NCBI GenBank assembly: GCA_031397915.1
Contig: JANNMM010000010.1
Coordinates: 1 to 37,512, forward strand
From: JANYCG01 sp031397915
GTDB lineage: Bacteria > Pseudomonadota > Gammaproteobacteria > Burkholderiales > Burkholderiaceae_C
Reading direction: 5' to 3'
DNA: 37,512 bases
Under the pieces are notes generated by a model. The model was not told the DNA's origin, did not search any database, and saw only the letters and a list, made by a program, of their open reading frames with translations. Position 1 is the first letter of the stretch. Each line of letters begins with the position of its first letter. Made by a program: the position numbers and the translations under genes. Of the stretch, positions 15,162-23,265 are shown piece by piece.

Positions 15162-16924
15162 ACACCGCGGCGGGCGCCATTGCCGACAAAACGCCTGCGG
15201 CATTTGGCCAGGTTGGCTTCACGAATGCTTATGAGTTCAGCCAGGGCTCGGGCTACGTGTTGCCACAGTACCCGTTTGTCACCCCGCCCGAACTGGCTGA
15301 CGGCCAAAGAGGCCACCATGCCATCGTCATCGTCGGCGGCGGCATTACCGGGCTGACCCTGGCCTGCTCCCTCGCGCGGCTGGGCGTGAGGGCGGTGCTG
15401 CTGGATGAAGACAACACGGTCGGCGTAAAGGGCGCATCCTCCCGGGGGATCTGCTACACACAGAAATCGCTGGAGATCTTCCACAAACTCGGCATTTACG
15501 AGCGCATCGCCGCCAAGGGCACGCAATGGAGCGTGGGGCGAACCTTCGCCGGCAACGACGAGGTGTACTCCTTTGACCTCAGCCGCCAGGGCTTGAACAA
15601 CCTCTCAGCGCAACCGTCGTTCATCAACATCCAGCAGTTTTACATTGAAGCGTTTCTGGTCGAACGCGTGCAGGAACTCGGCCATGTGGACCTGCGCTGG
15701 CAGTCCCGCGTGACCGCGTTTGCGCAAAACGCGACCTCCGCCACACTCACCGTTGAAACCCCTGAAGGCAGCTACCAGATCGAGGCCGACCACGTGATCG
15801 ACGCCACCGGCTCCCATAGCCCTTTCCACCAATGGGTGGGTGCGTCGATGCAAACCACCAAGGGTGACGACCGCTGGTGTATTGCCGACGTGCGTTTCCC
15901 CAAACACCCGCCAACCGAGCGCCACACCTGGATCGAAGCGCCCTTCAACGAAAACCGCGCCGTCTGGCAACACAAGATGGCCGACGAAGTCTGGCGCATC
16001 GACTACCAGATGGCGCCCAACGCAGACCCGGCCTATGTGAGCCGAGAAGACGTGGTGCGGGCACGGCTGCAACGCCAGTTTGGCGACGACGTAAAAGTCG
16101 ACATCGTTTGGGTGGGGCCCTACGCCTACCGCAGTGTCTGCCTGGACCAATTGCGCGTGGGCCGCGTGTTTTTCATTGGCGACACGGCAAAAGTTGTCAG
16201 CCCGTTCGGCGCGCGAGGCGGCAACACCGGCGTGAGCGATGCCGACAACCTGGCCTGGAAACTCGCCGCGGTGCTGCGCAGGCAGGCCCCGGCACAGCTG
16301 CTGGCGACCTACAACGAGGAGCGGCTGGAGGCCGCCCAGGAAAACGTGCGTGTCACCAACCGAACCGCGCGTTTTCTGCGTGCACCGGAAGGCGTGGAGC
16401 GGACCTTCCGCAGCGCCGCCATCAGTCTGGCCAAAAAATTTCCGTTTGCACGGGCACTAATCAATACCGGCCGCATGGCCGTGGCCAACACCTACACACG
16501 TTCCAGCGCCTGCGCCGAATCGGGCGGCTTCTCGGCGCAGAACGTGACTGTCTGGTTGGATGCCGGGGGCACAAAGCCGGGCACCCTGAATGACTTGCTG
16601 CGTTGGTGCGAGGGCCGGTTTTTGATGCTGGTATTTGGGCGCATTCCTGCCATGGACGTCCCGCGCCTGCGGGAGCTGGCCTTGCGTTTTCCAGTGCGTG
16701 TGGTCCAGGTGCTGGGCGCCAACACACGGGCTTCTGCGCCGCCGGTTGCCGTCGAACACGTGTATGACCTGAAGGGCCACCTTCGGCAGGCGACTCAAGC
16801 CGCGTCGCGCCAGTGGGTGGTGCTCAGGCCAGACGCTTATGTAGCCGGTGGTGGCCACAGCGGCCCGAAGTGGCGCAGCCAGGTGACCAACCTGTTATTG
16901 AACGCGAGTGGAGCCGACGCATGA
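15158..16924 (+). CDS. FAD-dependent aromatic-type monooxygenase
   Basis: A 588-residue flavoprotein of the PheA/TfdB/MhpA group. The likely start is TTG at 15158, overlapping the VOC stop as TTGA; no good ATG lies before the FAD fold, and an ATG start further in would cut it. The dinucleotide-binding motif is VIVGGGITGLTLACSL (57-72), followed by the acidic strand end LLDED. The second FAD motif is FFIGDTAKVVSPFGARGGNT, with SDADNLAWKLA. The C-terminal thioredoxin-like domain (about 480-588) is present, as expected for this size class. It probably hydroxylates an aromatic or similar substrate using NAD(P)H and O2; the substrate is unknown. It overlaps the DUF2783 gene by four bases (ATGA). 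Confidence 0.85.
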   Translation: MNTAAGAIADKTPAAFGQVGFTNAYEFSQGSGYVLPQYPFVTPPELADGQRGHHAIVIVGGGITGLTLACSLARLGVRAVLLDEDNTVGVKGASSRGICYTQKSLEIFHKLGIYERIAAKGTQWSVGRTFAGNDEVYSFDLSRQGLNNLSAQPSFINIQQFYIEAFLVERVQELGHVDLRWQSRVTAFAQNATSATLTVETPEGSYQIEADHVIDATGSHSPFHQWVGASMQTTKGDDRWCIADVRFPKHPPTERHTWIEAPFNENRAVWQHKMADEVWRIDYQMAPNADPAYVSREDVVRARLQRQFGDDVKVDIVWVGPYAYRSVCLDQLRVGRVFFIGDTAKVVSPFGARGGNTGVSDADNLAWKLAAVLRRQAPAQLLATYNEERLEAAQENVRVTNRTARFLRAPEGVERTFRSAAISLAKKFPFARALINTGRMAVANTYTRSSACAESGGFSAQNVTVWLDAGGTKPGTLNDLLRWCEGRFLMLVFGRIPAMDVPRLRELALRFPVRVVQVLGANTRASAPPVAVEHVYDLKGHLRQATQAASRQWVVLRPDAYVAGGGHSGPKWRSQVTNLLLNASGADA

Positions 16925-17121
16925 AAATCGAGGCGCAATGGACGGATGCAGACGGTTTTTATGAGCAGTTGCTCGATGCCCACAATGGGTTGACACCCGC
17001 ACAATCCGAAGCCCTGAATGCCCGCTTGATCCTGCTGCTGGCCAACCAGATTGGCGACGCAACCGTCCTTTCAGACTGTATCGACGCGGCGCGGAAAACG
17101 GGCCCGGAAAACGGCCCCTGA
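16921..17121 (+). CDS. DUF2783 domain protein
   Basis: A 66-residue protein starting at the ATG of the ATGA overlap with the monooxygenase stop. The sequence FYEQLLDAHNGLTPAQSEAL, NARLILLLANQIGD and a final helix match the DUF2783 family. From memory these are small helical proteins encoded next to FAD monooxygenases and VOC proteins. A role as a small partner or regulator of the monooxygenase is inferred only from this linkage. The last codons (TGPENGP and stop) lie in a 13-bp tandem triplication, so the exact C-terminus may vary between strains. Confidence 0.8.
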   Translation: MKIEAQWTDADGFYEQLLDAHNGLTPAQSEALNARLILLLANQIGDATVLSDCIDAARKTGPENGP

Positions 17122-17131
17122 AAACGGCCCT
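17093..17131 (+). repeat. Three tandem copies of a 13-bp unit across a stop codon
   Basis: Units at 17093-17105, 17106-17118 and 17119-17131 share the core GAAAACGG(G/C)CC. The TGA of the DUF2783 gene is the start of the third unit. Because 13 is not a multiple of three, gain or loss of a unit would change the C-terminus. Confidence 0.8.
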
Positions 17132-17155
17132 ACAGTCTAAAAATTTGTATCCATT

Positions 17156-17172
17156 GCTATTTCTATAATAGC
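17156..17172 (+). repeat. Small hairpin related to the dispersed repeats (possible copy E)
   Basis: A perfect 6-bp stem GCTATT (17156-17161) / AATAGC (17167-17172) with a 5-base loop in an AT-rich gap. It resembles the hairpin of copies A-D, but the CGTGACTT and distal boxes are not found, so it may be a remnant or a different family. Confidence 0.4.
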
Positions 17173-17268
17173 TACTGCGGCAACTGTTACGAGGTTTTAC
17201 AGTCATTTGACTCAAAAACTTCGAAAAAAAGCAGGAAAATCCCGGCGTCAACAACTTCGAGATTTGCA

Positions 17269-17511
17269 ATGATTCAGGTTTTTAAAATGTCCGCGCTGGC
17301 ATTGGTTGCCCAGTTGGCTGTGGTGGCTTTGGGCCTGGTGGCCTGTTCGTCCCCGCCAACCCGCCAGGAAATTGGCATCGCTTCCGGTGCCGTAGCCGGT
17401 GGCGTGGTCGGTTCGGTCATGACGGGCGGCAGCACCTTGGGAACGGCGGCTGGCGCTGCGGGCGGTGCGCTGGTCGGGCGTGAGCTGACCAAAAACGGCA
17501 GCAAAAAATAG
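17269..17511 (+). CDS. Glycine-zipper outer-membrane lipoprotein
   Basis: An 80-residue protein with a lipoprotein signal ending LGLVAC (Cys26 would be lipidated). ATG 17269 is taken; an in-frame ATG at 17287 is an equally possible start and still leaves a full signal. After SSPPTRQEIG the sequence is a glycine zipper (ASGAVAGGVVGSVMTGG, AAGAAGGALVGREL), as in OsmB/SlyB-like small lipoproteins that insert into the outer membrane. The family is often stress- or osmo-induced, but nothing upstream proves this here. It ends at the hairpin terminator before valS. Confidence 0.75.
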   Translation: MIQVFKMSALALVAQLAVVALGLVACSSPPTRQEIGIASGAVAGGVVGSVMTGGSTLGTAAGAAGGALVGRELTKNGSKK

Positions 17512-17560
17512 GCCCGCCTGACGGGTCGAATAAAATCGGTCCTTCGCCCGCCTTTCAATC

Positions 17561-17588
17561 AACGGCATCCTGCGGGATGCCGTTTTTG
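17561..17588 (+). terminator. Hairpin terminator between the lipoprotein gene and valS
   Basis: A perfect 10-bp stem AACGGCATCC (17561-17570) / GGATGCCGTT (17575-17584) with a TGCG loop, followed by TTTGTTT. It lies 50 bp after the lipoprotein stop and only about 20 bp before the valS start codon, so it sits in what would be the valS leader if valS is transcribed from upstream. Confidence 0.82.
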
Positions 17589-17603
17589 TTTCTGCCTTGA
17601 ACC

Positions 17604-20537
17604 ATGACCGATTCCCTGCAACAGCCCGGGCTCTCCAGCCTCTCCAAGTCGTTCGAACCCGCTGCGCTGGAGGCCCATTGGGGCCCGGAGTGGGAAAAAC
17701 GCGGCTACGGCCATGCGGGTTTTCGCGGCACCAGCCAGGCCAAAGCCGGCGAACCGGCGTTTGCCATCCAGTTGCCGCCACCCAACGTGACCGGCACCCT
17801 GCACATGGGCCACGCCTTCAACCAGACCATCATGGACAGCCTCACGCGTTACCACCGCATGCTGGGGCACAACACGGTATGGATTCCGGGTACGGACCAC
17901 GCAGGCATAGCCACACAGATCGTGGTGGAGCGCCAGTTGCAGGCGCAAAACATCAGCCGCCATGACATGGGCCCCACGCCAGCCGAGGCCCGCAAGAATT
18001 TTGTCGCCAAGGTGTGGGAGTGGAAGGAAAAAAGCGGCGCAACCATTACCAACCAGATGCGCCGCGTGGGTGCCAGCGTAGACTGGAGCCGCGAATACTT
18101 CACGATGGACGAGGGCCTCTCGAAAACCGTCACCGACACTTTTGTGCGCCTCTACGAGCAGGGCCTGATTTACCGTGGCAAACGCCTGGTGAACTGGGAC
18201 CCGGTGTTGCAAAGCGCCGTGAGCGACCTGGAAGTGGAGAGTGAAGAGCGCGACGGCCACATGTGGCACATCGAGTACCCTTTTGCAGACGGACCGCAAA
18301 AGGCGTTTGACGGCAGCACCATCAAAGGCCTGCACATCGCCACCACGCGCCCCGAGACCATGCTGGCCGACGGTGCGCTGGCCGTTCACCCCGACGACGA
18401 GCGATACAAACACCTGGTCGGCAAGATGGTCGACCTGCCCCTGTGCGACCGCCAAATTCCGGTGATTGCCGACGACTTTGTCGACAAGGACTTCGGCAGT
18501 GGCTGCGTGAAGATCACTGGCGCGCACGACTTCAACGACTATGCCTGCGCCTTGCGCCACAACCTGCCGATGATCACCATCTTCACGCTGGACGCGAAGA
18601 TCAACGGGAACGGACCGAAGGCCTACCAGGGAATGGACCGGTATGTCTGCCGCAAGGCGGTATTGAAAGACCTCCAAGCGCAACACTTCCTGCAAAAGGC
18701 GGTGCCGCACAAGAGCATGGTGCCGGTGTGTGGCCGCACGGGGCAAGTCGTCGAGCCCATGCTCACCGACCAATGGTTCGTGGGCCTCGGCAAAGTTAGT
18801 CCTCAAGACCCAACTGGCAAGAGCATTGCACAAAAAGCGATTGACGCCGTGCAATCCGGCGAGGTGAAATTTGTCCCTGAAAACTGGGTGAACACCTACA
18901 ACCAGTGGATGAACAACATCCAGGACTGGTGCATTTCGCGCCAGCTCTGGTGGGGACATCAGATCCCGGCCTGGTACGACGAAGAAGGCAATGTGATCGT
19001 GGCGCGGGACGCGGCCCAGGCGCAGGCCAAATCCGACGCGATTTCGCCGGGCAAGACGCTGCGACGCGATCCCGACGTGCTCGATACTTGGTATTCATCG
19101 GCGCTGGTGCCCTTCAGCACGGTGCAAGGCAACCAGGAAGACTTCGATCACTATTTGCCGTCCAGCGTACTCGTCACCGGCTATGAAATCATCTTCTTCT
19201 GGGTCGCCCGGATGATCATGATGACTACCCACTTCACCGGCAAGGTGCCCTTCAAGACCGTCTACATCCACGGCATGGTGCGGGACAGTGAAGGCAAGAA
19301 GATGAGCAAATCCGAGGGCAATGTGATTGACCCGGTGGACTTGATCGATGGCGTGGATTTGGACACCCTGGTGCAAAAGTCCACCGTCGGCTTGCGCAAA
19401 CCCGAAACCGCGCCCAAGGTCGCCGCGCGCGTGCGCAAAGAGTTCCCCACCGGCATGCCGGCCTACGGCGCCGACGCGCTGCGCTTCACCATGGCGAGTT
19501 ATGCCAGCCTGGGCCGCAACATCAATTTCGATACCAAACGCTGCGAGGGTTACCGCAACTTCTGCAACAAGCTGTGGAACGCCACACGCTTTGTACTGAT
19601 GAACTGTGAAGGTTTCGACTGCGGCCTGGAGAACCATACCAAGGCCGAGTGCGCGCCGGGCCAACCCTTCCACAACTATTTGACATTCAGCCAGGCAGAC
19701 CGCTGGATCAGCTCGAAGCTGCAGCAGGTCGAAGCCGAGGTGGCACAGGGTTTTGCCGATTTCCGGCTCGATAACGTTGCCAACACGATTTACGACTTCG
19801 TCTGGAACGAGTTTTGCGACTGGTACCTGGAAATTGCCAAGGTACAGATCCAGACCGGCGGCGATTCGCAAAAGCGGGCCACACGGCGCACGCTCATCCG
19901 CACGCTGGAAGCCATTTTGCGGCTGGCCCACCCGGTGATTCCATTCATCACCGAAGCCCTGTGGCAAAACGTCAGCGTGGTGGCGGGCCTGCCGGGTGCG
20001 TCCGTCAGCATTGCGAAATACCCGATCGCCCAACCCGAAAAAATCGATCCGGCGGCCCTCGCGCATGTCGCCAAACTCAAGGCGGTCGTTGACGCCTGCC
20101 GCGCATTGCGCAGCGAAATGGGTGTTTCCCCCGCCACAAAATTGCCGCTTTATGTGCTGGGGGATACGGCGTTCATGAACGAATCGGCAGCTGTGTTGCA
20201 AGCGCTGGCCAAACTCAGCGAAGTCAAGGTGTTTGACGACGAAGCCGCCTGGCAATCAGCCGCCGCCGCTTCGCCTGTGGCCATGGTAGGCCAGGGTGGC
20301 GACATGGCTCGCCTGTGCCTGCACATGCAGGTAGACGCGGCAGCGGAGAAGAACCGTCTGGGCAAGGAAGTGGCAAGGCTTGAAGGTGAAATTGGCAAAG
20401 CCAACAACAACCTGGGCAACGCTGCCTTTGTGGCCAAGGCGCCGCCCGCCGTGATTGAGCAAGCCAGGAAACGCGTGGCGGACTTTGTTTCGACTTTGGC
20501 GAAGGTGAAGGACCAGTTGGCCCGGCTGGACACTTGA
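17604..20537 (+). CDS. valS: Valyl-tRNA synthetase
   Basis: A 977-residue class Ia aminoacyl-tRNA synthetase that charges tRNA-Val. The HIGH-type motif is HMGH at residues 67-70 (PPPNVTGTLHMGH), and KMSKS is at 566-570. The editing (CP1) domain carries ATTRPETMLADGALAVHP and GSGCVKITGAHDFND. The anticodon-binding helices follow (WNEFCDWYLEIAK). The C-terminal coiled-coil arm typical of ValS is present at about 910-977. Length is normal. The ribosome-binding site is weak, and a terminator hairpin lies just upstream; its promoter is not obvious. It converges with tusA 25 bp away. Confidence 0.97.
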   Translation: MTDSLQQPGLSSLSKSFEPAALEAHWGPEWEKRGYGHAGFRGTSQAKAGEPAFAIQLPPPNVTGTLHMGHAFNQTIMDSLTRYHRMLGHNTVWIPGTDHAGIATQIVVERQLQAQNISRHDMGPTPAEARKNFVAKVWEWKEKSGATITNQMRRVGASVDWSREYFTMDEGLSKTVTDTFVRLYEQGLIYRGKRLVNWDPVLQSAVSDLEVESEERDGHMWHIEYPFADGPQKAFDGSTIKGLHIATTRPETMLADGALAVHPDDERYKHLVGKMVDLPLCDRQIPVIADDFVDKDFGSGCVKITGAHDFNDYACALRHNLPMITIFTLDAKINGNGPKAYQGMDRYVCRKAVLKDLQAQHFLQKAVPHKSMVPVCGRTGQVVEPMLTDQWFVGLGKVSPQDPTGKSIAQKAIDAVQSGEVKFVPENWVNTYNQWMNNIQDWCISRQLWWGHQIPAWYDEEGNVIVARDAAQAQAKSDAISPGKTLRRDPDVLDTWYSSALVPFSTVQGNQEDFDHYLPSSVLVTGYEIIFFWVARMIMMTTHFTGKVPFKTVYIHGMVRDSEGKKMSKSEGNVIDPVDLIDGVDLDTLVQKSTVGLRKPETAPKVAARVRKEFPTGMPAYGADALRFTMASYASLGRNINFDTKRCEGYRNFCNKLWNATRFVLMNCEGFDCGLENHTKAECAPGQPFHNYLTFSQADRWISSKLQQVEAEVAQGFADFRLDNVANTIYDFVWNEFCDWYLEIAKVQIQTGGDSQKRATRRTLIRTLEAILRLAHPVIPFITEALWQNVSVVAGLPGASVSIAKYPIAQPEKIDPAALAHVAKLKAVVDACRALRSEMGVSPATKLPLYVLGDTAFMNESAAVLQALAKLSEVKVFDDEAAWQSAAAASPVAMVGQGGDMARLCLHMQVDAAAEKNRLGKEVARLEGEIGKANNNLGNAAFVAKAPPAVIEQARKRVADFVSTLAKVKDQLARLDT

Positions 20538-20562
20538 AGCGCAGCGGGCCGGGTTGCGGACT

Positions 20563-20790
20563 TCAGCGCCGCTTCAACACGTGGATGAAATCCGAGCCCG
20601 CGGTTTGTTGGTCCAGCAATTCGTTGCCGGTCTGGCGGGCGAAAGCCTGAAAATCGCGCACCGAGCCGGAGTCGGTGGCCACCACGCGCAGGGTCTGGCC
20701 GGTTTCCATGCCGGACAGTGCCTTTTTGGCTTTCAATATCGGCAGCGGGCAGTTCAGGCCACGGGTGTCTAGCTCAACGTCGATGTTCAT
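20563..20790 (-). CDS. tusA: TusA-family sulfur carrier protein
   Basis: A 75-residue protein of the TusA/SirA fold. The sulfur-carrying Cys14 is in the diagnostic GLNCPLPILKAKKAL motif, followed by the usual LRVVATDSGSVRDFQAFARQTG and a short final strand. The ATG at 20790 is preceded by AAGGAA. TusA passes persulfide sulfur from cysteine desulfurase to tRNA thiolation and other pathways. In this genome it could also serve sulfur assimilation, as cysM lies nearby on the same strand. Several TusA paralogs are common, so the exact role of this copy (tRNA 2-thiolation or other) is open. Confidence 0.88.
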   Translation of the reverse strand: MNIDVELDTRGLNCPLPILKAKKALSGMETGQTLRVVATDSGSVRDFQAFARQTGNELLDQQTAGSDFIHVLKRR

Positions 20791-20873
20791 TCGGGTTCCT
20801 TGGGGTGCCACTTGGGTTCGGCATCGTTTTTGGGGTTGGCGACGATTTTAAGCACTTCAGATGCCCCGCGGGC

Positions 20874-21404
20874 CTAGCCCCGGCGCGACCAGTCGACAAA
20901 CTGCGGCTCATGCCCGCGCGACTTGAGCCAGTCCGCCAGCGCGTAACCGGTGCCCGCAGGCCAGCATTTCACCTCGGCGGGCGCGTACAACTTCCAGTCA
21001 ACCAGCTCCGGCGAGAGTTTCACCTCGCCGCTGCACACCGCGTGGTAGGCGATGATGATCTGGTTCATGCGCTGGAAATCGTAGACGCCGATCAGGTTGA
21101 GCTCGTGGGTCTTGAGCGAGGTTTCTTCAGCGATCTCGCGTTCGATGCCGCCGGTGGGTGTTTCGCCCGCCTCCATGAAGCCGGTGATGAGTGCATACAT
21201 TTTGCCGGGCCAGGCGGCATTGCGCGCCAGCAAAATCTGGCCATCGTATTCAATCACCGCCGCCAGCACTGGCGTGGGGTTGTTCCAGTGGGTGTAGCCG
21301 CATTGCACGCAACGCAGGCGCTCGACGTTGCCCCCGTCTTCGAGGGTGGCGATCATCTCCAGCGGATGGGCGCATTGAGGGCAGAACTTGAAGGCTTGGG
21401 ACAT
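20874..21404 (-). CDS. Nudix hydrolase with N-terminal zinc ribbon
   Basis: A 176-residue protein. A zinc ribbon is formed by Cys8, Cys11, Cys32 and Cys35 (CPQC and CVQC). The Nudix box spans residues 75-97: GFMEAGE, seven residues, then REIAEET, fitting Gx5Ex7REUxEExxU with Ser in place of the usual Gly near the end. The architecture resembles NudC NADH pyrophosphatase, but the SQPWPFP signature after the box is missing, so the substrate is a nucleoside-diphosphate compound of unknown kind. The ATG at 21404 is chosen; the longer open frame begins inside repeat copy C. Confidence 0.88.
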   Translation of the reverse strand: MSQAFKFCPQCAHPLEMIATLEDGGNVERLRCVQCGYTHWNNPTPVLAAVIEYDGQILLARNAAWPGKMYALITGFMEAGETPTGGIEREIAEETSLKTHELNLIGVYDFQRMNQIIIAYHAVCSGEVKLSPELVDWKLYAPAEVKCWPAGTGYALADWLKSRGHEPQFVDWSRRG

Positions 21405-21454
21405 GGGCAGTGGAATGGTCGATGAATACTGGTTGGCCCCAGATGGCAGTAACA

Positions 21455-21565
21455 TACCCAATTTGGGGTTTATTGGGTTCTTAAACCCTCAATTTTTGAT
21501 TTTACAGATAAAAATCACCCATTAAGTCACGTGAAATGGCATTTGCATGCTATATATTTAATAGT
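21455..21565 (-). repeat. Dispersed intergenic repeat, copy C
   Basis: Read on the minus strand it has a near-hairpin (ATAGT/GCTAT, 21549-21565), CACGTGACTT (21524-21533) and AATAAACCCCAAATTGGGTA (21455-21474), in the same order and spacing as copy A. It fills the gap between cysM and the Nudix gene. Confidence 0.75.
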
Positions 21566-21591
21566 ATTCAATTCTTGACCAGATCGCGCCA

Positions 21592-22506
21592 TCAAGCGGG
21601 GAAAACGCCGGTCGAGAGGTAACGGTCGCCGCGGTCACAGACCACAAACACAATCGTCGCATTGGTTTCGCGCCGCGCCACTTCCAGCGCCACCCAGCAG
21701 GCGCCTGCCGCCGAGATGCCGCCAAAAATGCCTTCTTCGCGCGCCATGCGCCGCGCCATTTCTTCGGCGTCTTTTTGCGTCACATAAATCAGCTCATCGA
21801 CGGTTGAAGGGTCATAAATTTTGGGCAGGTATTCGGTCGGCCACTTGCGGATGCCCGGAATGCGCGAGCCTTCGGCCGGCTGCGCACCAATGATGCGGAT
21901 GGCCGGGTTCTTCTCTTTCATGAACTTCGACACACCGGTGATGGTGCCTGTCGTTCCCATGGCGCTTACAAAATGCGTGATGCGCCCGCCGGTCTGCTCC
22001 CACAGCTCCGGGCCGGTGGTTTCGTAGTGCGAACGCGGGTTGTCGGGGTTGGCGAACTGGTCGAGCACGCGGCCCTTGCCTTCGGCGACCATTTTGTCGG
22101 CCAGGTCGCGCGCGTATTCCATGCCGCCGCTTTTGGGCGTCAGGATCAGCTCGGCGCCATAAGCTTTCATGGTCTGCACGCGTTCAATGCTGAGGTCTTC
22201 CGGCATGATCAAAATCATGCGGTAACCCTTGATCGCCGCCGCCATCGCCAGGGCAATGCCGGTGTTGCCCGAGGTGGCTTCGATCAGCGTGTCGCCTGGC
22301 TTGATCTCGCCGCGCTCTTGCGCCCGCGCGATCATCGACAGCGCGGGCCGGTCTTTCACAGAGCCGGCAGGGTTGTTGCCTTCGAGTTTGCACAGGATCA
22401 CATTGCCGCGCAAGGCGTTTTCAGCAGCGCCAATGCGCTGCAGGGCGGCCACGGGCGTTTTGCCAATGGCGTCTTCGATGGTGGGGTAGGTCAAAGCAGA
22501 AGTCAT
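21592..22506 (-). CDS. cysM: Cysteine synthase B (O-acetylserine sulfhydrylase)
   Basis: A 304-residue PLP enzyme that makes cysteine from O-acetylserine and sulfide or thiosulfate. The PLP lysine is Lys51 in NNPAGSVKDRPAL. The substrate loop TSGNTGIALAM and the phosphate-binding loop SAMGTTGTITG are present. The C-terminal part has RREEGIFGGISAAGA-type sequence (EEGIFGGISAAGACW). The shorter length and ILIMPEDLSIERVQ segment fit CysM better than CysK. The ATG at 22506 is set by homology; the open frame runs back through the tRNA on the other strand. A weak promoter candidate (TTGCTG, 16 bp, AATTAT) lies in the 94-bp divergent gap with tRNA-Leu. Confidence 0.94.
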   Translation of the reverse strand: MTSALTYPTIEDAIGKTPVAALQRIGAAENALRGNVILCKLEGNNPAGSVKDRPALSMIARAQERGEIKPGDTLIEATSGNTGIALAMAAAIKGYRMILIMPEDLSIERVQTMKAYGAELILTPKSGGMEYARDLADKMVAEGKGRVLDQFANPDNPRSHYETTGPELWEQTGGRITHFVSAMGTTGTITGVSKFMKEKNPAIRIIGAQPAEGSRIPGIRKWPTEYLPKIYDPSTVDELIYVTQKDAEEMARRMAREEGIFGGISAAGACWVALEVARRETNATIVFVVCDRGDRYLSTGVFPA

Positions 22507-22531
22507 GCCCACACTGTGCCATAATTCCCCC

Positions 22532-22549
22532 CTTGCTTTGACCAGCAAG
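22532..22549. promoter_or_regulatory. Inverted repeat in the cysM / tRNA-Leu divergent promoter gap
   Basis: CTTGCT (22532-22537) and AGCAAG (22544-22549) form a perfect 6-bp inverted repeat around TTGACC. It overlaps the only -35-like sequences seen for either gene. It may be a protein-binding site or chance. Confidence 0.3.
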
Positions 22550-22600
22550 CCCAATCGAAAACTGCTAGGAACACTGGCAACGGCGATGGGTTTGCAAGCT

Positions 22601-22685
22601 GCCCGGGTGGTGGAATTGGTAGACGCACGGGACTCAAAATCCCGCGCCGCAAGGCGTGCCGGTTCGATTCCGGCCCCGGGCACCA
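22601..22685 (+). tRNA. tRNA-Leu (anticodon CAA)
   Basis: An 85-nt class II tRNA with an encoded CCA. The acceptor stem is GCCCGGG (22601-22607) with CCCGGGC (22675-22681). The D-arm region is GTGGAATTGGTAGAC. The anticodon stem CGGGA/TCCCG encloses the loop CTCAAAA, giving anticodon CAA at 22635-22637, which reads UUG leucine codons. A long variable arm and the T-arm GGTTCGATTCC follow. The CAA tRNA-Leu is normally single-copy. Confidence 0.96.
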
Positions 22686-22783
22686 GCAGCTCTCTTTAGC
22701 AAAATCCGCACTTGAGCAAAATCCGTTTCTGATCACGAACCGGCACGCTTCTCGCGGTCATGACGAAACACACTGCGTGTGTG

Positions 22784-22810
22784 GGTTCGATTCCGGCCCC
22801 GGGCACCAGC
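22784..22810 (+). repeat. 27-bp direct repeat of the tRNA-Leu 3' end
   Basis: Identical to 22661-22687: the T-loop, the 3' acceptor strand, CCA and two more bases. Downstream similarity continues in both copies (TCTCTTTA and TTTCTGATCACG, at 22726-22737 and 22833-22844). No 5' half of a tRNA precedes it, so it is not a functional gene. Confidence 0.85.
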
Positions 22811-22844
22811 CGCTTCTCTTTAACCGACCCCTTTTCTGATCACG

Positions 22845-23204
22845 CTACCGAGCGCGCGGACGCACAGCCGACGCGATCGGGATCGTGGAAGGTGCAAACC
22901 GGTAGTGGATCTGGTTGAGGTAGCGCGCAACTTCCAGCATGTCGGCCTCGCTCCAATCCAGTTTCGCCACGCCTTGCCAGTGCTTCACTTGTGCCTTGAG
23001 GGTTGTCCAGTCGGTCACATTTGATTTGTCGCGCCAATGGATTTCGGTTGTGTGGCAGGCGATGCAATGGGTCGAATAAAGCATTTCACCACGGGATTGC
23101 GACTGCGCTGGCACCTGAGCCTGCGCCAGAGCACCTTGTGACAGGCAGAGGGCGGCAACCATTGCGGTCCCCTGAAAAGCATTAAAGCGATGGTTTGAGA
23201 GCAT
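22845..23204 (-). CDS. Small periplasmic c-type cytochrome
   Basis: A 119-residue exported protein. The signal peptide runs to about residue 28 (GALA|QA). One heme motif, CIACH, is at residues 47-51, followed by TTEIHWRDKSNVTDW and a C-terminal helix DWSEADMLEVARYLNQIHY typical of the class I fold. The ATG at 23204 has an AAAGG site upstream. The last codons (about 15 residues) are rich in Pro, Ala and Arg and end one base after the tRNA-associated duplication, so the 3' end may have been altered. It is the last gene of the leftward fnr-cbpA-cbpM run, 61 bp after cbpM. Confidence 0.82.
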   Translation of the reverse strand: MLSNHRFNAFQGTAMVAALCLSQGALAQAQVPAQSQSRGEMLYSTHCIACHTTEIHWRDKSNVTDWTTLKAQVKHWQGVAKLDWSEADMLEVARYLNQIHYRFAPSTIPIASAVRPRAR

Positions 23205-23265
23205 GGGAACACCTTTCTTCAATATCACACGCACCTGCCGGCACATAGGGCTGGGCCGCGCCAGG

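Noticed and set aside
17559..18959. Long open frame antisense to valS, and another at 19095-20255
   Set aside because: valS is unambiguous over the whole stretch, and these products show no recognisable fold.
20534..20577. Inverted repeat TTGAAGCG / CGCTTCAA between valS and tusA as a terminator
   Set aside because: The arms are 28 bp apart, there is no T-run on either strand, and one arm lies in the tusA coding end.
22686..22783. A second tRNA gene downstream of tRNA-Leu
   Set aside because: Only the 3' end is repeated. No matching acceptor 5' strand, D-arm or anticodon stem precedes it.
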